NCBI RefSeq assembly: GCF_007830515.1
Contig: NZ_VLKT01000004.1
Coordinates: 62,001-126,000 of the forward strand
Source of the DNA: Mesorhizobium tianshanense
GTDB taxonomy: Bacteria; Pseudomonadota; Alphaproteobacteria; Rhizobiales; Rhizobiaceae
Length of the DNA stretch: 64,000 nucleotides
Direction: 5' to 3'
In this document: positions 45,520 to 53,991 of the stretch, one piece after another
How the letters are laid out: each line of letters starts with the position of its first letter
Numbering within the stretch: the first letter of the stretch is position 1
Translations under genes and position numbers: made by a program
Notes under the pieces: generated by a model
Databases searched by the model: none
Told to the model about the DNA's origin: nothing
What the model saw: the letters and a program-made list of their open reading frames with translations, nothing else

Positions 45520-46392
45520 CTAATAAATTTTGAATGCGCCAACATTCTCCCGCGCCGTGACATCCGTGATCAGCATGTGCCCCGGGGTCTGTACGATCGC
45601 GACTTCGAGCCTGGCGCCGGCCACTACGCTTTGAGCGGTGGCGCCACTGGCCCAGAACACGGGGACTTCGCCTTCCCGGACTTCGACAGGCTCGCCCCAA
45701 TCCGGGTCCCCGATATCTTCGATGCCGATGACCCTGGGATCACCGACATGAATTGGCGCTCCGTGTGCGTGCGGAAAACGTGCGGTAACCGCACGCACGG
45801 TATCGACCTGACTCAAGCGAACCGGGCGCATCGAAACCACCATATCGCCACCAAACACCCCGACCCGCGTCGTCCTGATCGAACTGCGGAACATCGGTGC
45901 TACCCTGTGCACGACAAAATTCCTGGGCGCCACGCCCCGCTCGATCAGGGCGTGTTCGAATGTCGATGACGAACCGAGCGCGAAGGCGGAAAAATCTTCC
46001 CGCCAGATGTCCACGATATCCGCCTGCTGGCGAATCAGCTCGCCGAACCGGTAGACCTCGTACTGAGGAATGTCGGTTCGGACATCGACGTCGCCGAGCG
46101 TCGGCATGAACGGGCTGCCGGCGCGACCCACGGCCACCAGCGGGCACGCCTTCGGGTTACTGACGCAGAACCGGTGGAAGTCGGAAGCGAAGCTGCGCGG
46201 CACGACGACCAGGCTTGCCTGCAATCTGCCGGCAGCCAGACCTCCGGTATGGCCTTCATAGGCTCCCAGCCTGATGATCCGGCGCAACCGGGCAACGTCG
46301 ACAAGGCGCAGGTCCTCGTAGATCGGCGGCAACAGGCGAGCGATCGATTCCACAAGCGTCTCCCTGTCATGGACGCATTCTTGTCCTGTCAT
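45520..46392 (-). CDS. DUF1445/YcsI family protein (D-glutamate cyclase/hydro-lyase-like) lacking usual cysteines
   Basis: A 290-residue member of the DUF1445 family, some of whose members are annotated as putative hydro-lyases. Family blocks are IRLGAYEGHTGGLAAGRLQA, VSNPKACPLVAVGRAGSP, DVRTDIPQYEVYRFGE, MVVSMRPVRLSQVD, RFPHAHGAPIHVGDP and DWGEPVEVREGEVPVFWASG. Two places differ from what I recall as consensus: GCSFSFE is GSSSTFE here, and FWACGVT is FWASGAT, so both cysteines are serines. The protein may have lost or changed activity. It is encoded 156 bp after the last type III secretion gene, on the same strand. A 22-bp tandem duplication spans the start, so the exact N-terminus is uncertain. 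Confidence 0.75.
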   Translation of the reverse strand: MTGQECVHDRETLVESIARLLPPIYEDLRLVDVARLRRIIRLGAYEGHTGGLAAGRLQASLVVVPRSFASDFHRFCVSNPKACPLVAVGRAGSPFMPTLGDVDVRTDIPQYEVYRFGELIRQQADIVDIWREDFSAFALGSSSTFEHALIERGVAPRNFVVHRVAPMFRSSIRTTRVGVFGGDMVVSMRPVRLSQVDTVRAVTARFPHAHGAPIHVGDPRVIGIEDIGDPDWGEPVEVREGEVPVFWASGATAQSVVAGARLEVAIVQTPGHMLITDVTARENVGAFKIY

Positions 46393-46401
46393 GGACGCAT
46401 T
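46363..46401. repeat. Tandem 22-bp duplication at the DUF1445 start codon
   Basis: CCTGTCATGGACGCATT occurs at 46363-46379 and again at 46385-46401, a 17-bp perfect repeat with 22-bp period. Twenty-two is not a multiple of three, so each copy presents its ATG in a different frame. Only the upstream ATG (46392) reads into the long frame. Confidence 0.75.
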
Positions 46402-46548
46402 GGTGATGCAGGATCGGCGGCGACCAGCGGACTGTCAAATCGTCAGAATTTTCTCTGGTCGATAAATCCAGTTTATTACCGCATATCGCTAATATAAGTC
46501 CGACGCTGCCAGCTTTGGCACAAACAACGCCGGCCGAATGGACCAAGA

Positions 46549-47358
46549 TCACAGGCAGTCGCGGCATCCAATGGCCTCGATCTGCTGCGTGACATCATTG
46601 AGGAAACCGAGATCGCGGCTCATATAGGCGATCAGGAAGGCAGCGTAGAGCACCAGGACGAGGCTGAAGACCAGCGTCTTCACAATAAGCGACAGCGCGA
46701 AGATGTTGAGATGTGGTGAGGCGCGCGCGAGAAAGGCCAGGACCAGATCGGAAAGCAGCATGCAGATGATGAGCGGAAACACCAACGTGAGCGCCATTGT
46801 CAGCACCTGATTGAGCAAGCCGAGGAAAACCGTTGCGGCCTCGTGGCTGAAAACCGGCAACAGGCGGTCGATGGGCCACAGGCTGTAGCTGTCATAGAAA
46901 CTGTTCAAGGTCAGTTCCAGCCCACCGGCGGCGAGATAGAGCGCCACCATGATGATCGCAAGAAAGGTACCTGTGGTGCTGGTTTCGTGGGTCATCATCG
47001 GATCGATCAGCGAGCCCATTGTGGAGCCGCGCTGCAGGTCGAGTATCTCGCCGGCGGCTTCGGCGGCCCAGAAGGGAATTCCCATCGCGATGCCGAGCGT
47101 AGCGCCGACGATGACTTCCTTCAGCATGAAGGCGAGGACCACCGTCAAGGTCAGGTCCGAGCGTGCGAGCACGTCGGCGATCATTGGGATCAACGGAAGC
47201 GCCAGCGCCAGCGCCACGCCATTGCGCAGCACGCCGGTCAGCCGCACACGCGAGAACAGCGGCATCAACAGCATCAGACCGGCCATCCGGGCCAGCGCGA
47301 AAGCCGCAGCAAGAATGTAGACTTGGAATTCCTGCAATACCGCGACGATCGGATCCAT
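46549..47358 (-). CDS. sctT: Type III secretion export apparatus protein SctT
   Basis: A 269-residue polytopic inner-membrane protein of the FliR/YscT/RhcT family, part of the export gate. It has about seven hydrophobic segments. Typical blocks are FALARMAGLMLLMPLFSRVR, LKEVIVGATLGIAMGIPFWA, GEILDLQRGSTMGSLIDPMM and FPLIICMLLSDLVLAFLARA. The start is 3 bp past the sctS stop. The usual next gene sctU (autocleaving switch protein) does not follow; a DUF1445 gene does. SctU and SctV are not in the window and must lie elsewhere if the system works. Confidence 0.9.
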   Translation of the reverse strand: MDPIVAVLQEFQVYILAAAFALARMAGLMLLMPLFSRVRLTGVLRNGVALALALPLIPMIADVLARSDLTLTVVLAFMLKEVIVGATLGIAMGIPFWAAEAAGEILDLQRGSTMGSLIDPMMTHETSTTGTFLAIIMVALYLAAGGLELTLNSFYDSYSLWPIDRLLPVFSHEAATVFLGLLNQVLTMALTLVFPLIICMLLSDLVLAFLARASPHLNIFALSLIVKTLVFSLVLVLYAAFLIAYMSRDLGFLNDVTQQIEAIGCRDCL

Positions 47359-47360
47359 CT

Positions 47361-47630
47361 TCAGCGTGTAATGACCGGGAATTCGTCCAGCGCCGTGGAG
47401 GCCTGCTCGGCGATCTGCTGGCCGAGCAGCGGTCCGAATAGCAGAATGACGACCATGATCACCACCAGCTTGATCGTTTGGGGCAACGACTGATCCTGGA
47501 TCTGGGTAAGCGCCTGGGCGAGGCCGACCACAAGGCCAATCACCAGCGCCGCGACGATTGCCGGCGCCGAGGCGAACAGGATGGTCAGCAAGGTACCTTG
47601 GACCTTGGCCAGCAGGATGTCATCGGCCAT
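47361..47630 (-). CDS. sctS: Type III secretion export apparatus protein SctS
   Basis: An 89-residue protein with two membrane helices (FASAPAIVAALVIGLVVGLA and LVVIMVVILLFGPLLGQQIA) of the FliQ/YscS/RhcS family. The loop QALTQIQDQSLPQTIKLV is diagnostic. ATG 47630 is preferred to an earlier frame start at 47666 because MADDILLAKVQGTLLTILFA is the usual N-terminus. It lies between sctR and sctT in the conserved RST order. Confidence 0.9.
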   Translation of the reverse strand: MADDILLAKVQGTLLTILFASAPAIVAALVIGLVVGLAQALTQIQDQSLPQTIKLVVIMVVILLFGPLLGQQIAEQASTALDEFPVITR

Positions 47631-47662
47631 GGCGCGTGACTCCCGGGAATAAACCGGCCGCG

Positions 47663-48316
47663 TCACCCATAGCTCAGTATTAGCCCGTGCATGAGCCGGG
47701 ACCAGCCATCGATCGCGACGAAGAGGAACAGCTTCAAAGGAACGGAAATGAGCACCGGCGATACCATGATCATTCCCAGCGTCATGAGGATATTCGCGAC
47801 AACCATGTCGACGATGAGGAACGGCAGGTAGAGCAGAAAGCCGATCTCAAAGGCGCGGGTAAGTTCAGACGCAACGAAGGCGGGCACGAGAATGGAAAGA
47901 TCGTCATCGCGAAGGTTTTCGCGCGCATGTTCTGGCCACAGCCGGTTGGTGCCTGCGAGGAAGAACTGCCGCTCCTCCGGCTGAGTGAAGCGTATCAGGT
48001 GCTGTTTCAGGGGCTCTCGCATCAATTGTGCCGCATTTGCGATATCATCGGCCGTCTGGAGTTGGATCTGTCCCTCTTCAAAGCGTCGCGACATCTCGCT
48101 GATCAGCGGCATCGTCACGTAGACGGTGAGAACAAGCGCAATGCCGTAGAGCACCATGTTCGGCGGCATTTGCTGAACGCCAAGGGCGTTGCGGATGAGG
48201 AACAGCACGACGGAGATCTTGAGGAAACCCGTCATCGTGACCACGACGAGCGGCAGCAGACCGACAAGGCCCACCGCGACCAGAATGCCAAGCAGGTTGG
48301 GCGAGCTTTCAAGCAT
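47663..48316 (-). CDS. sctR: Type III secretion export apparatus protein SctR
   Basis: A 217-residue FliP/YscR/RhcR family protein with four membrane helices. Hallmarks are MTGFLKISVVLFLIRNALGV followed by QQMPPNMVLYGIAL, the extracytoplasmic loop with FFLAGTNRLWP, LVPAFVASELTRAFEIGFLL and the C-terminal DMVVANILMTLGMIMVSPVL. ATG 48316 was chosen because homology starts there and it overlaps the sctQ stop by 8 bp. SctR forms the core of the export pore with SctS and SctT. Confidence 0.92.
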   Translation of the reverse strand: MLESSPNLLGILVAVGLVGLLPLVVVTMTGFLKISVVLFLIRNALGVQQMPPNMVLYGIALVLTVYVTMPLISEMSRRFEEGQIQLQTADDIANAAQLMREPLKQHLIRFTQPEERQFFLAGTNRLWPEHARENLRDDDLSILVPAFVASELTRAFEIGFLLYLPFLIVDMVVANILMTLGMIMVSPVLISVPLKLFLFVAIDGWSRLMHGLILSYG

Positions 48317-49391
48317 TGCCGAACATGCCGAAGAGACGCACGCCGAGACTTTCGCCGATCCGCACGATTTCTCCGCGTCCAACACGCTTGCCGTTGGCAA
48401 TGACGTCCACCGTCTCGCTCTCCAGGCCTGGGAGCGGCACGATGGTGCCGGCCCCCAGCTGCCTGACCTCACCGATCGGCAGCACGGTACGGCCGAGTTC
48501 GAAAACCAGCGACACCGGCAGGTCGTCCAACGCGGCATCATCGAGTGTCTGCACGGCATCCGGGGCCGTCTTCTGGTTCATGATCCACTCCCATCTTGAT
48601 CCGTTGAATTGACAGGGCGAAGCCATCAAGCGGGGGCCGGCATCGATCAGTTCGACAGGTGCGACAAGGCGCTCTGCGATCACCAGCAGCGCCGTCGCCC
48701 CGATGCCATCCAGCAGCACGACGTCGCCCGGCCGAAGGCTCTGCAATTCCCCGACGCTGACCTCGACCGCACCACGCCAAAGACCAACCTGTACCGGAAC
48801 GTCGTCCGGCAACGGCGCGCCCTCGCCCGAAGCTGCATTGAGAAGCCCGGCAAGAGCAGCGGCATGGCCGGCATCGTCGAAGCGGAGAGCGCACGAAAAC
48901 GCGCCTTCGCCGCTGTTGACGATGAATGCAAAAGGCGGCGATGCCGTCATGCTTTTGCCATTCACCGCATCCAGCGTGATCGCCTCGCCGAGCTTTGCCT
49001 CCAGCCAGGACAACTCGCTGGCAAGGAAGGATTCCACAAGCAGCGCCGCGTGCTCTAACGCGATGCGCTCGAGGTCTACGGCAGGGTCGGCCTGTACCAG
49101 CCATTTATCGAGCAGCGCCCGCGGCATCTCCAACGACGCCTTGGAACCTGCGATCTCGAATCCAATCGAGCTTCTTGGTTCCTGTCCGGCAACCCGTGGC
49201 CAGACAGCCTTGATCGTCACGGATTCGGCACCTACGACCACCTCGACCGGCGGACGGCGGCGATAGAAGGCATTCAACGCATCGAGATAGATCGCCGCGA
49301 CCTGTGTCAGCTCAAGCGGCTCTGCGCGAGCCATCCGCGTTGCCGATACCTTGGAAGTCGCTCTCTTTTTTGGCGGCATGGACTGAAGCAT
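48309..49391 (-). CDS. sctQ: Type III secretion cytoplasmic ring protein SctQ
   Basis: A 360-residue SpoA-family protein (YscQ/HrcQ/RhcQ). The C-terminal SpoA domain is clear: LDDLPVSLVFELGRTVLPIG, VRQLGAGTIVPLPGLESETV and GKRVGRGEIVRIGESLGVRL. A second, weaker SpoA-like unit precedes it (PDDVPVQVGLWRGAVEVSVG, LQSLRPGDVVLLDG). SctQ pods hold SctL and the ATPase below the export gate and receive effector-chaperone complexes. ATG 49391 or 49379 are both possible starts; both lie after the sctO stop. Confidence 0.88.
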   Translation of the reverse strand: MLQSMPPKKRATSKVSATRMARAEPLELTQVAAIYLDALNAFYRRRPPVEVVVGAESVTIKAVWPRVAGQEPRSSIGFEIAGSKASLEMPRALLDKWLVQADPAVDLERIALEHAALLVESFLASELSWLEAKLGEAITLDAVNGKSMTASPPFAFIVNSGEGAFSCALRFDDAGHAAALAGLLNAASGEGAPLPDDVPVQVGLWRGAVEVSVGELQSLRPGDVVLLDGIGATALLVIAERLVAPVELIDAGPRLMASPCQFNGSRWEWIMNQKTAPDAVQTLDDAALDDLPVSLVFELGRTVLPIGEVRQLGAGTIVPLPGLESETVDVIANGKRVGRGEIVRIGESLGVRLFGMFGNA

Positions 49392-49398
49392 CAGCGAC

Positions 49399-49890
49399 TC
49401 ACGACCGGTCGCCCGAGGCCGGCATCCCGCCACGGTCGTCTTCGTCGCCCAGCTCGGTGATTGCCGTCTGCCGGCCCGCTGCCCGACGAGTTAATTGCTC
49501 CAGCAGCCTGTCCAGTTTGGTGACCGCCTTGAAATGCGAATTGTGACGGCGCCGCGCTTCCGCAAGGTCCGCGTTGCACTTTTCCTCCGCCGCGCCTGCT
49601 TCCCTGCGGCTGTCCTCGAGCTGCATTGCTTGTGCGGCCGCCTTTTCGAATTTTCCCTGCAGCCGGTGGAGGCTCGGCATGGTCACCGGTTGGCCGATCA
49701 TTGCGTCGAATGCGGCCTGCTCATCGGCAACGGCCCGCCGGCGATGCGCCGCAATCGCGTCAGTCGTTTGCTGCACGTCGTTTGCCGCCCGTCTGGCTTC
49801 AGCCTGACTTCGAATGACCATGTTCTGCGAACGTTGCTCGCGCCGCCGGCGCAGATCCCGCAGCCGGGAGATCATCTCATGCTCTTTCAT
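49399..49890 (-). CDS. sctO: Type III secretion stalk-like protein SctO
   Basis: A 163-residue, highly charged, almost wholly coiled-coil protein between sctN and sctQ, the position of SctO (YscO/FliJ analogue). Sequences such as ISRLRDLRRRREQRSQNMVI, DSRREAGAAEEKCNADLAEA and KLDRLLEQLTRRAAGRQ show heptad-like patterns. The family is poorly conserved, so position and coiled-coil nature carry the assignment. ATG 49890 lies inside the end of sctN (14-bp overlap), giving tight coupling. SctO links the ATPase to the SctV gate. Confidence 0.75.
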   Translation of the reverse strand: MKEHEMISRLRDLRRRREQRSQNMVIRSQAEARRAANDVQQTTDAIAAHRRRAVADEQAAFDAMIGQPVTMPSLHRLQGKFEKAAAQAMQLEDSRREAGAAEEKCNADLAEARRRHNSHFKAVTKLDRLLEQLTRRAAGRQTAITELGDEDDRGGMPASGDRS

Positions 49891-51238
49891 CGACGATCTC
49901 CCGCATCCACTGCTGCGTCTTTTCCATCGACTCATGGGTGGCCGACGATTGCCGCAGGAAGGCATTGATCCTGCCGATTTTGGCCACCGCCTCGTCAGCG
50001 ACCGGATCGCTGCCTTTTTCGTATTCGCCGATCCGCAGCAACAGTTCGATGTCGGCGTGGCGAGCGATCAACTCGCGAAGGCGTCCGGCCTGCGCTCGCT
50101 GCCGGGGCGACACCACAGTATCCATGAGGCGGCTGCGGCTGCGCGGTATGTCAATCGCCGGGAAGTGATTGCGTTGAGCAAGTTCGTTGGACAGGAACAC
50201 ATGGCCGTCGAGGAGCGCCTGGATCTCCTCCGCAACAGGGTCCATGGCGCCGTCGCCCTCCATGAGCACGCTGTAGAGACCGGTGATGGAACCGACCTTG
50301 CCGGGGCCGGAACGTTCGAGCAGCCGTGGCAGTGCCGCAAACAGCGAGGGCGGAAAACCGCGGCGTGTCGGCGGCTCGCCCGAAGCCAGGCCTATCTCGC
50401 GCTGCGCGCGCGCAAACCGGGTGATGTTGTCCATGGCCAAAAGGACGTGCTTGCCCTGATCCCGGAAGTATTCGGCGATCGTGGTAGCGACGTACGCTGC
50501 TTTCACGCGCTCGATTGCCGGCCGATCCGAGGTCGCCACGACAACAACGGCGCGCGACAGGCCCTCAGGCCCAAGATGGCGTTCAACGAATTCGCGCACC
50601 TCGCGGCCGCGTTCGCCAACCAGCGCGACCACGGCGACGTCGGCATTCGTACCGCTCACGATATCGGAAAGCAGGATCGACTTGCCTACCCCGGGTTCGC
50701 CGAAAATGCCGACGCGCTGCCCACGCGCACAGGTCAGCAAACCATCGAGCGCACGGATGCCGAGTTGGATCGGCTCGGTGATCATCGCGCGCTCAAGTGG
50801 TGATGGCGGGTAAGCATCGACCGGATAGTGGGAAACAATGCCGTCAGGCGACAGGGCGCGGCCATCGAGCGGCTCTCCAAGCGCGCTGATGACCCGACCG
50901 AGCAAACCCGGCCCCACCGGGACTTGCAGATTTTTTCCGGTCGCAATCACTTCAGTCAGACTGGACAGGCCGGCAAGGTCCCCGAGCGGAACCAGGACGG
51001 CGGATTCGTCGAGCAGGCCGACGACCTCGGCCTTCGTCCTCAATCCTGTCCTCGGATCGACGAGTTCGCAGATTTCGCCGAGCCGAACCTCTTCGACTGT
51101 CGCGTGGATGACGACACCTGTTACGCGCCGCACACGCCCTTTTCGAGGTCTGCTGGTGTCCTCGCGCAGTCCCTCGCGCAGATTGGGAACAATCCTGGCA
51201 AGCTTGCTGTCGATGCTGCCGGCGAAAGTGCCCGTCAT
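49877..51238 (-). CDS. sctN: Type III secretion ATPase SctN
   Basis: A 453-residue F1-beta-like ATPase that unfolds and delivers substrates. Walker A is GEPGVGKS at residues 180-187. Other features are RALDGLLTCARGQRVGIFG, VALVGERGREVREFVERHLG (catalytic Glu), VLLAMDNITRFARAQREIGL (Walker B), the substrate-class signature GEPPTRRGFPPSLFAALPRL and GSITGLYSVLMEGDGAMDPV. This is the best-conserved type III secretion gene in the window and fixes the identity of the operon. It overlaps sctL by 4 bp at the start and sctO at the end. Confidence 0.95.
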   Translation of the reverse strand: MTGTFAGSIDSKLARIVPNLREGLREDTSRPRKGRVRRVTGVVIHATVEEVRLGEICELVDPRTGLRTKAEVVGLLDESAVLVPLGDLAGLSSLTEVIATGKNLQVPVGPGLLGRVISALGEPLDGRALSPDGIVSHYPVDAYPPSPLERAMITEPIQLGIRALDGLLTCARGQRVGIFGEPGVGKSILLSDIVSGTNADVAVVALVGERGREVREFVERHLGPEGLSRAVVVVATSDRPAIERVKAAYVATTIAEYFRDQGKHVLLAMDNITRFARAQREIGLASGEPPTRRGFPPSLFAALPRLLERSGPGKVGSITGLYSVLMEGDGAMDPVAEEIQALLDGHVFLSNELAQRNHFPAIDIPRSRSRLMDTVVSPRQRAQAGRLRELIARHADIELLLRIGEYEKGSDPVADEAVAKIGRINAFLRQSSATHESMEKTQQWMREIVDERA

Positions 51239-51852
51239 GCCCGCTCCTTTCCCGCCACTGCTGACGTGATGGCGGCGAGTTGGGCATCGATGCTGGCATC
51301 GACGACAGCTACATCGGTGGTGACGAGGCAGGTGCCTTCGGCAAGTTTGCTGTCGGCATTAATTTCGATTGTAAAGCCCACATCGCTGTCGCGCAGGACG
51401 GCGTCCAGTTCGTCCCTCACGACGGCCACCGCGTTGGGATGCACGGATATTTTCAAATACTTCGCCCGACGGACCTCCGCGACGGCTTGACGAGCCGCTT
51501 TGGCGACGAGAGCAGTGACGTCGAATTCGCCGAGCATGCGCTGCACCACATCGAGAGCCAGGTCGATCACTTCCTGCTCCAGCGTCCCGAGGTAGCGGTC
51601 CACCTTGACGGTGGTCTCACTGACCAAGCGCGCGGCTTCTGCGCTGCCTGCGGCTTTGCCGTCTTCGTAGCCCTGCGCATACTCGCTGGCGTAGACCTTG
51701 CGCGCGGCGTCCCGCAACTCATCCGCCTCGCGCCGCGCGGCTTCGAGAAAGGCATGGCCGTCACACCACGCTGCGGCCTCAGCCGCGCGCAGGATGACGC
51801 CGCGCGGTCGCACGGGCAAATCCTGGTTCGCTGCCGCTTCGCTTGCCATCAC
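51235..51852 (-). CDS. sctL: Type III secretion stator protein SctL (NolV-like)
   Basis: A 205-residue FliH/YscL/NolV family protein. The N-terminal third binds SctQ, the middle is helical (FLEAARREADELRDAARKVY, ASEYAQGYEDGKAAG), and the C-terminal domain contains VEQ-like LEQEVIDLALDVVQRMLGEF and ISVHPNAVAVVRDELDAVLR with a final strand region, which binds the ATPase N-terminus. It overlaps sctN by 4 bp and sctK by 4 bp. In rhizobial clusters the gene in this place is nolV. Confidence 0.88.
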   Translation of the reverse strand: MMASEAAANQDLPVRPRGVILRAAEAAAWCDGHAFLEAARREADELRDAARKVYASEYAQGYEDGKAAGSAEAARLVSETTVKVDRYLGTLEQEVIDLALDVVQRMLGEFDVTALVAKAARQAVAEVRRAKYLKISVHPNAVAVVRDELDAVLRDSDVGFTIEINADSKLAEGTCLVTTDVAVVDASIDAQLAAITSAVAGKERA

Positions 51853-52475
51853 GCCGCACCTGCCGCTCGCCGAACGATCGCCGCTCCGGTATGGGCGAAG
51901 GGCGCGTCTGGAAGCCTGTCAACCAGATCGTCGGGTGGCAGCTTTAGAAGCACGCGGCGTCCCATCGACGCCGGCGCGGCATGGCACCACGCACCGATGC
52001 ATCGCCATCCGTCCGCAAAAATACGATCGCGAATGCCGTCCAACGGATCGAGCTGCCGTGCTGGTCCCGCCAGATCGCGGTGTTTCATCGCGAAAGTACA
52101 AAGCGCTTCGCCAAGCTGTTCGTGCAACGCCGCCGTTATGTGCCCAAGGATGCTGCCGGCGAAGCTGCCCGACCAATAAATAGCGCCGGCGCGAAGCGCG
52201 GTCTGTTCGAGTTGCTCGGCAGACGACAGCGCTATCGTCGCGTCAAGGTCCTCGACCTCCGGCATGGAAGCGTCGAGCCGGTAATGATTTAGCAGCAGCT
52301 CCGAAAGTCTGGAGCGTAGCCTGTGCGTGCGCAGCATGCGCTCGCAGGCATCCTCACCGATTGCACCCTTAAAGCATTCGGCCAACCGTCGCGGCTCGGC
52401 ATAGTCGGCCGGCCATTCCAGAAATGATCGCCACTCGACACTGTCGCGCGGCGCAGGCGAGATCGATCCGCTCAT
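51849..52475 (-). CDS. sctK: Type III secretion protein SctK (NolU-like)
   Basis: A 208-residue protein in the nolU position between nolT (sctJ) and nolV (sctL). It begins MSGSISPAPRDSVEWRSFLE and contains LRSRLSELLLNHYRLDASMP, AIYWSGSFAGSILGHITAAL and a C-terminal ASMGRRVLLKLPPDDLVDRL. SctK proteins are weakly conserved cytoplasmic ring accessories; the middle segment with R-L-S-LL-HY is typical. ATG 52475 overlaps the sctJ stop by 4 bp and was preferred over an earlier frame start at 52628 inside sctJ. Confidence 0.78.
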   Translation of the reverse strand: MSGSISPAPRDSVEWRSFLEWPADYAEPRRLAECFKGAIGEDACERMLRTHRLRSRLSELLLNHYRLDASMPEVEDLDATIALSSAEQLEQTALRAGAIYWSGSFAGSILGHITAALHEQLGEALCTFAMKHRDLAGPARQLDPLDGIRDRIFADGWRCIGAWCHAAPASMGRRVLLKLPPDDLVDRLPDAPFAHTGAAIVRRAAGAA

Positions 52476-53305
52476 GTTTTCTTCACGGACAGCGGTGTTT
52501 CGAGTGCATAAACGCCGCGCGGCCGGTTCCAATGGAGGTAGACGAGCCTGCCGGCAAGCGCGATCACTGCGGCACACAACCCGTAGAACAGCCACATCGC
52601 CGCGACGAGGCTGTCCGGATGCAGCCAAAGCCCGAGAAATGTCGCAAAACCAGCGTCGGCGGATACCGGGCTGAGTGCCGCCACCTCGACCGGAACCAGC
52701 ACCACCGAAACATTGTCGTAGGTCAGCCCGGAAATGCCGTTGGCCACAAGCATCTTCACTTGCGGTATCAGGTCGTTCATCGGTGTCGATACGCGATGGC
52801 GAATGAAAACTGAGGCCGAGGACGGCACCAGTCGCTGCCTTAGCGGATCGTTCTCCGGCAGCACCAGATGAACGCGAGCGGAAAGCACGCCATCGATGTC
52901 AGAGATCGTACGCGACAATTCCTGGCTGAGACCATAAATCATCGCCGCCCGCTCCTCGACCGGCGATGATACGAGGCCGTCTCTCTTGAACACCTCGCCA
53001 AGCGTGGCGAACTCCTGTTTAGGAAGCCCGCTCTCGTCGAGAATGGCCATCGCGTCGGCAAAGCGGCCCTTCTGTACCGAGACCGTCATCGTGCCGCTTT
53101 TGTCCGACTGGCGTTGCGCCGGGATGCCGTGCCGCATCAGCGTTGCAACGATCTCGTTCGCCTGCCGCTGGTCGAGGCCGGTGTAGAGTTCGACCGAGCA
53201 GGCCTGCAGAAGCAGCATGCCCAGCACCACGAATGCCACGCGGCACAATGCGCTGCAACGCTGCGAGGCCGGCAGCCATTTCGCAAGGAGGCTTGGGTTC
53301 TGCAA
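52472..53305 (-). CDS. sctJ: Type III secretion inner-ring lipoprotein SctJ (NolT-like)
   Basis: A 277-residue lipoprotein of the YscJ/FliF-like family. The lipobox is LLLQAC with Cys36 after a hydrophobic signal (VAFVVLGMLLL). The ring-building motif follows: ELYTGLDQRQANEIVATLMR and HGIPAQRQ, then KQEFATLGEVFKRDGLVSSP, ELSRTISDIDGVLSARVHLV and SASVFIRHRVSTPMNDLIPQ. A C-terminal membrane helix (about 232-256) is followed by a short basic cytoplasmic tail. SctJ forms the inner-membrane ring with SctD. Overlap with sctK; 10 bp after sctI. Confidence 0.92.
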   Translation of the reverse strand: MQNPSLLAKWLPASQRCSALCRVAFVVLGMLLLQACSVELYTGLDQRQANEIVATLMRHGIPAQRQSDKSGTMTVSVQKGRFADAMAILDESGLPKQEFATLGEVFKRDGLVSSPVEERAAMIYGLSQELSRTISDIDGVLSARVHLVLPENDPLRQRLVPSSASVFIRHRVSTPMNDLIPQVKMLVANGISGLTYDNVSVVLVPVEVAALSPVSADAGFATFLGLWLHPDSLVAAMWLFYGLCAAVIALAGRLVYLHWNRPRGVYALETPLSVKKT

Positions 53306-53315
53306 AATCCCCCCG

Positions 53316-53975
53316 CTATTGCTGTTTGATGAGGGTGTTGAGGGACGCAGTCGCGGCAGTCACGCTGTTGCTGGCCAGCGACGCACCAAACACCGCCCAT
53401 GAAACCGAGATATAGTTCTGCAGCATTTTTTCGACGATTTGATCGCCATTGGCTGCTGCGCCATCGTTGGGCCTGTGAGGAGCTTCCGTGCGGGCAGTTC
53501 CTTCTTCGGGGTCGGCCGCCGGTGCCGCTTCGGAGGCTGGAGATGCCGACCGGCCGGCGGCATCGAAAGCCTTTTGGAACTGCTCCATCGCCGCGCCGAG
53601 CGAATCGAACCCCTTCCTGGCCAGCGCCGAGGGATCGACATTTCCCGTCGCCAACCCCGAACTTTCCAGTTCGGTGAGATAACGGAAAAGTTGTTGTTCG
53701 ACGAGCGGGCTCGCAGGCTCGGTTTTCAAGGACTGCGCGGTTTTGACCGAGGCACTGTTTGATTGCGATTGTGCGACTTGCGCACCGGCAGGCAACGCAT
53801 CCGCGCTGCGATCCGGCGCCTTGAGCTTCGACGCCGCCTGTTTTTCCTGCATGGCGCCCACCATGCGATTGCCCGGTTGCGCCGCGACTGCGACAGCGGC
53901 CTGCTGTTGCGAGGCCACGCTGGTGGTCATGTTGGCGAGTACAACCTCAAGGGCGCCGACGGGTGCGATCTGCAT
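53316..53975 (-). CDS. sctI: Type III secretion inner-rod-type protein SctI (NolB-like)
   Basis: A 219-residue protein in the nolB position directly before the sctJ gene. The N-terminal 90 residues are Ala/Gln/Ser-rich and low in complexity (SVASQQQAAVAVAAQPGNRM). The C-terminal portion contains FRYLTELESSGLATGNVDPS and IVEKMLQNYISVSWAVFGAS with a final helical tail ending LNTLIKQQ, which is the usual amphipathic tail of inner-rod proteins. The length is close to rhizobial NolB and about twice that of YscI. Assignment rests on position plus this tail. Confidence 0.78.
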   Translation of the reverse strand: MQIAPVGALEVVLANMTTSVASQQQAAVAVAAQPGNRMVGAMQEKQAASKLKAPDRSADALPAGAQVAQSQSNSASVKTAQSLKTEPASPLVEQQLFRYLTELESSGLATGNVDPSALARKGFDSLGAAMEQFQKAFDAAGRSASPASEAAPAADPEEGTARTEAPHRPNDGAAANGDQIVEKMLQNYISVSWAVFGASLASNSVTAATASLNTLIKQQ

Positions 53976-53991
53976 GAGCTTGCCTTTCTCT

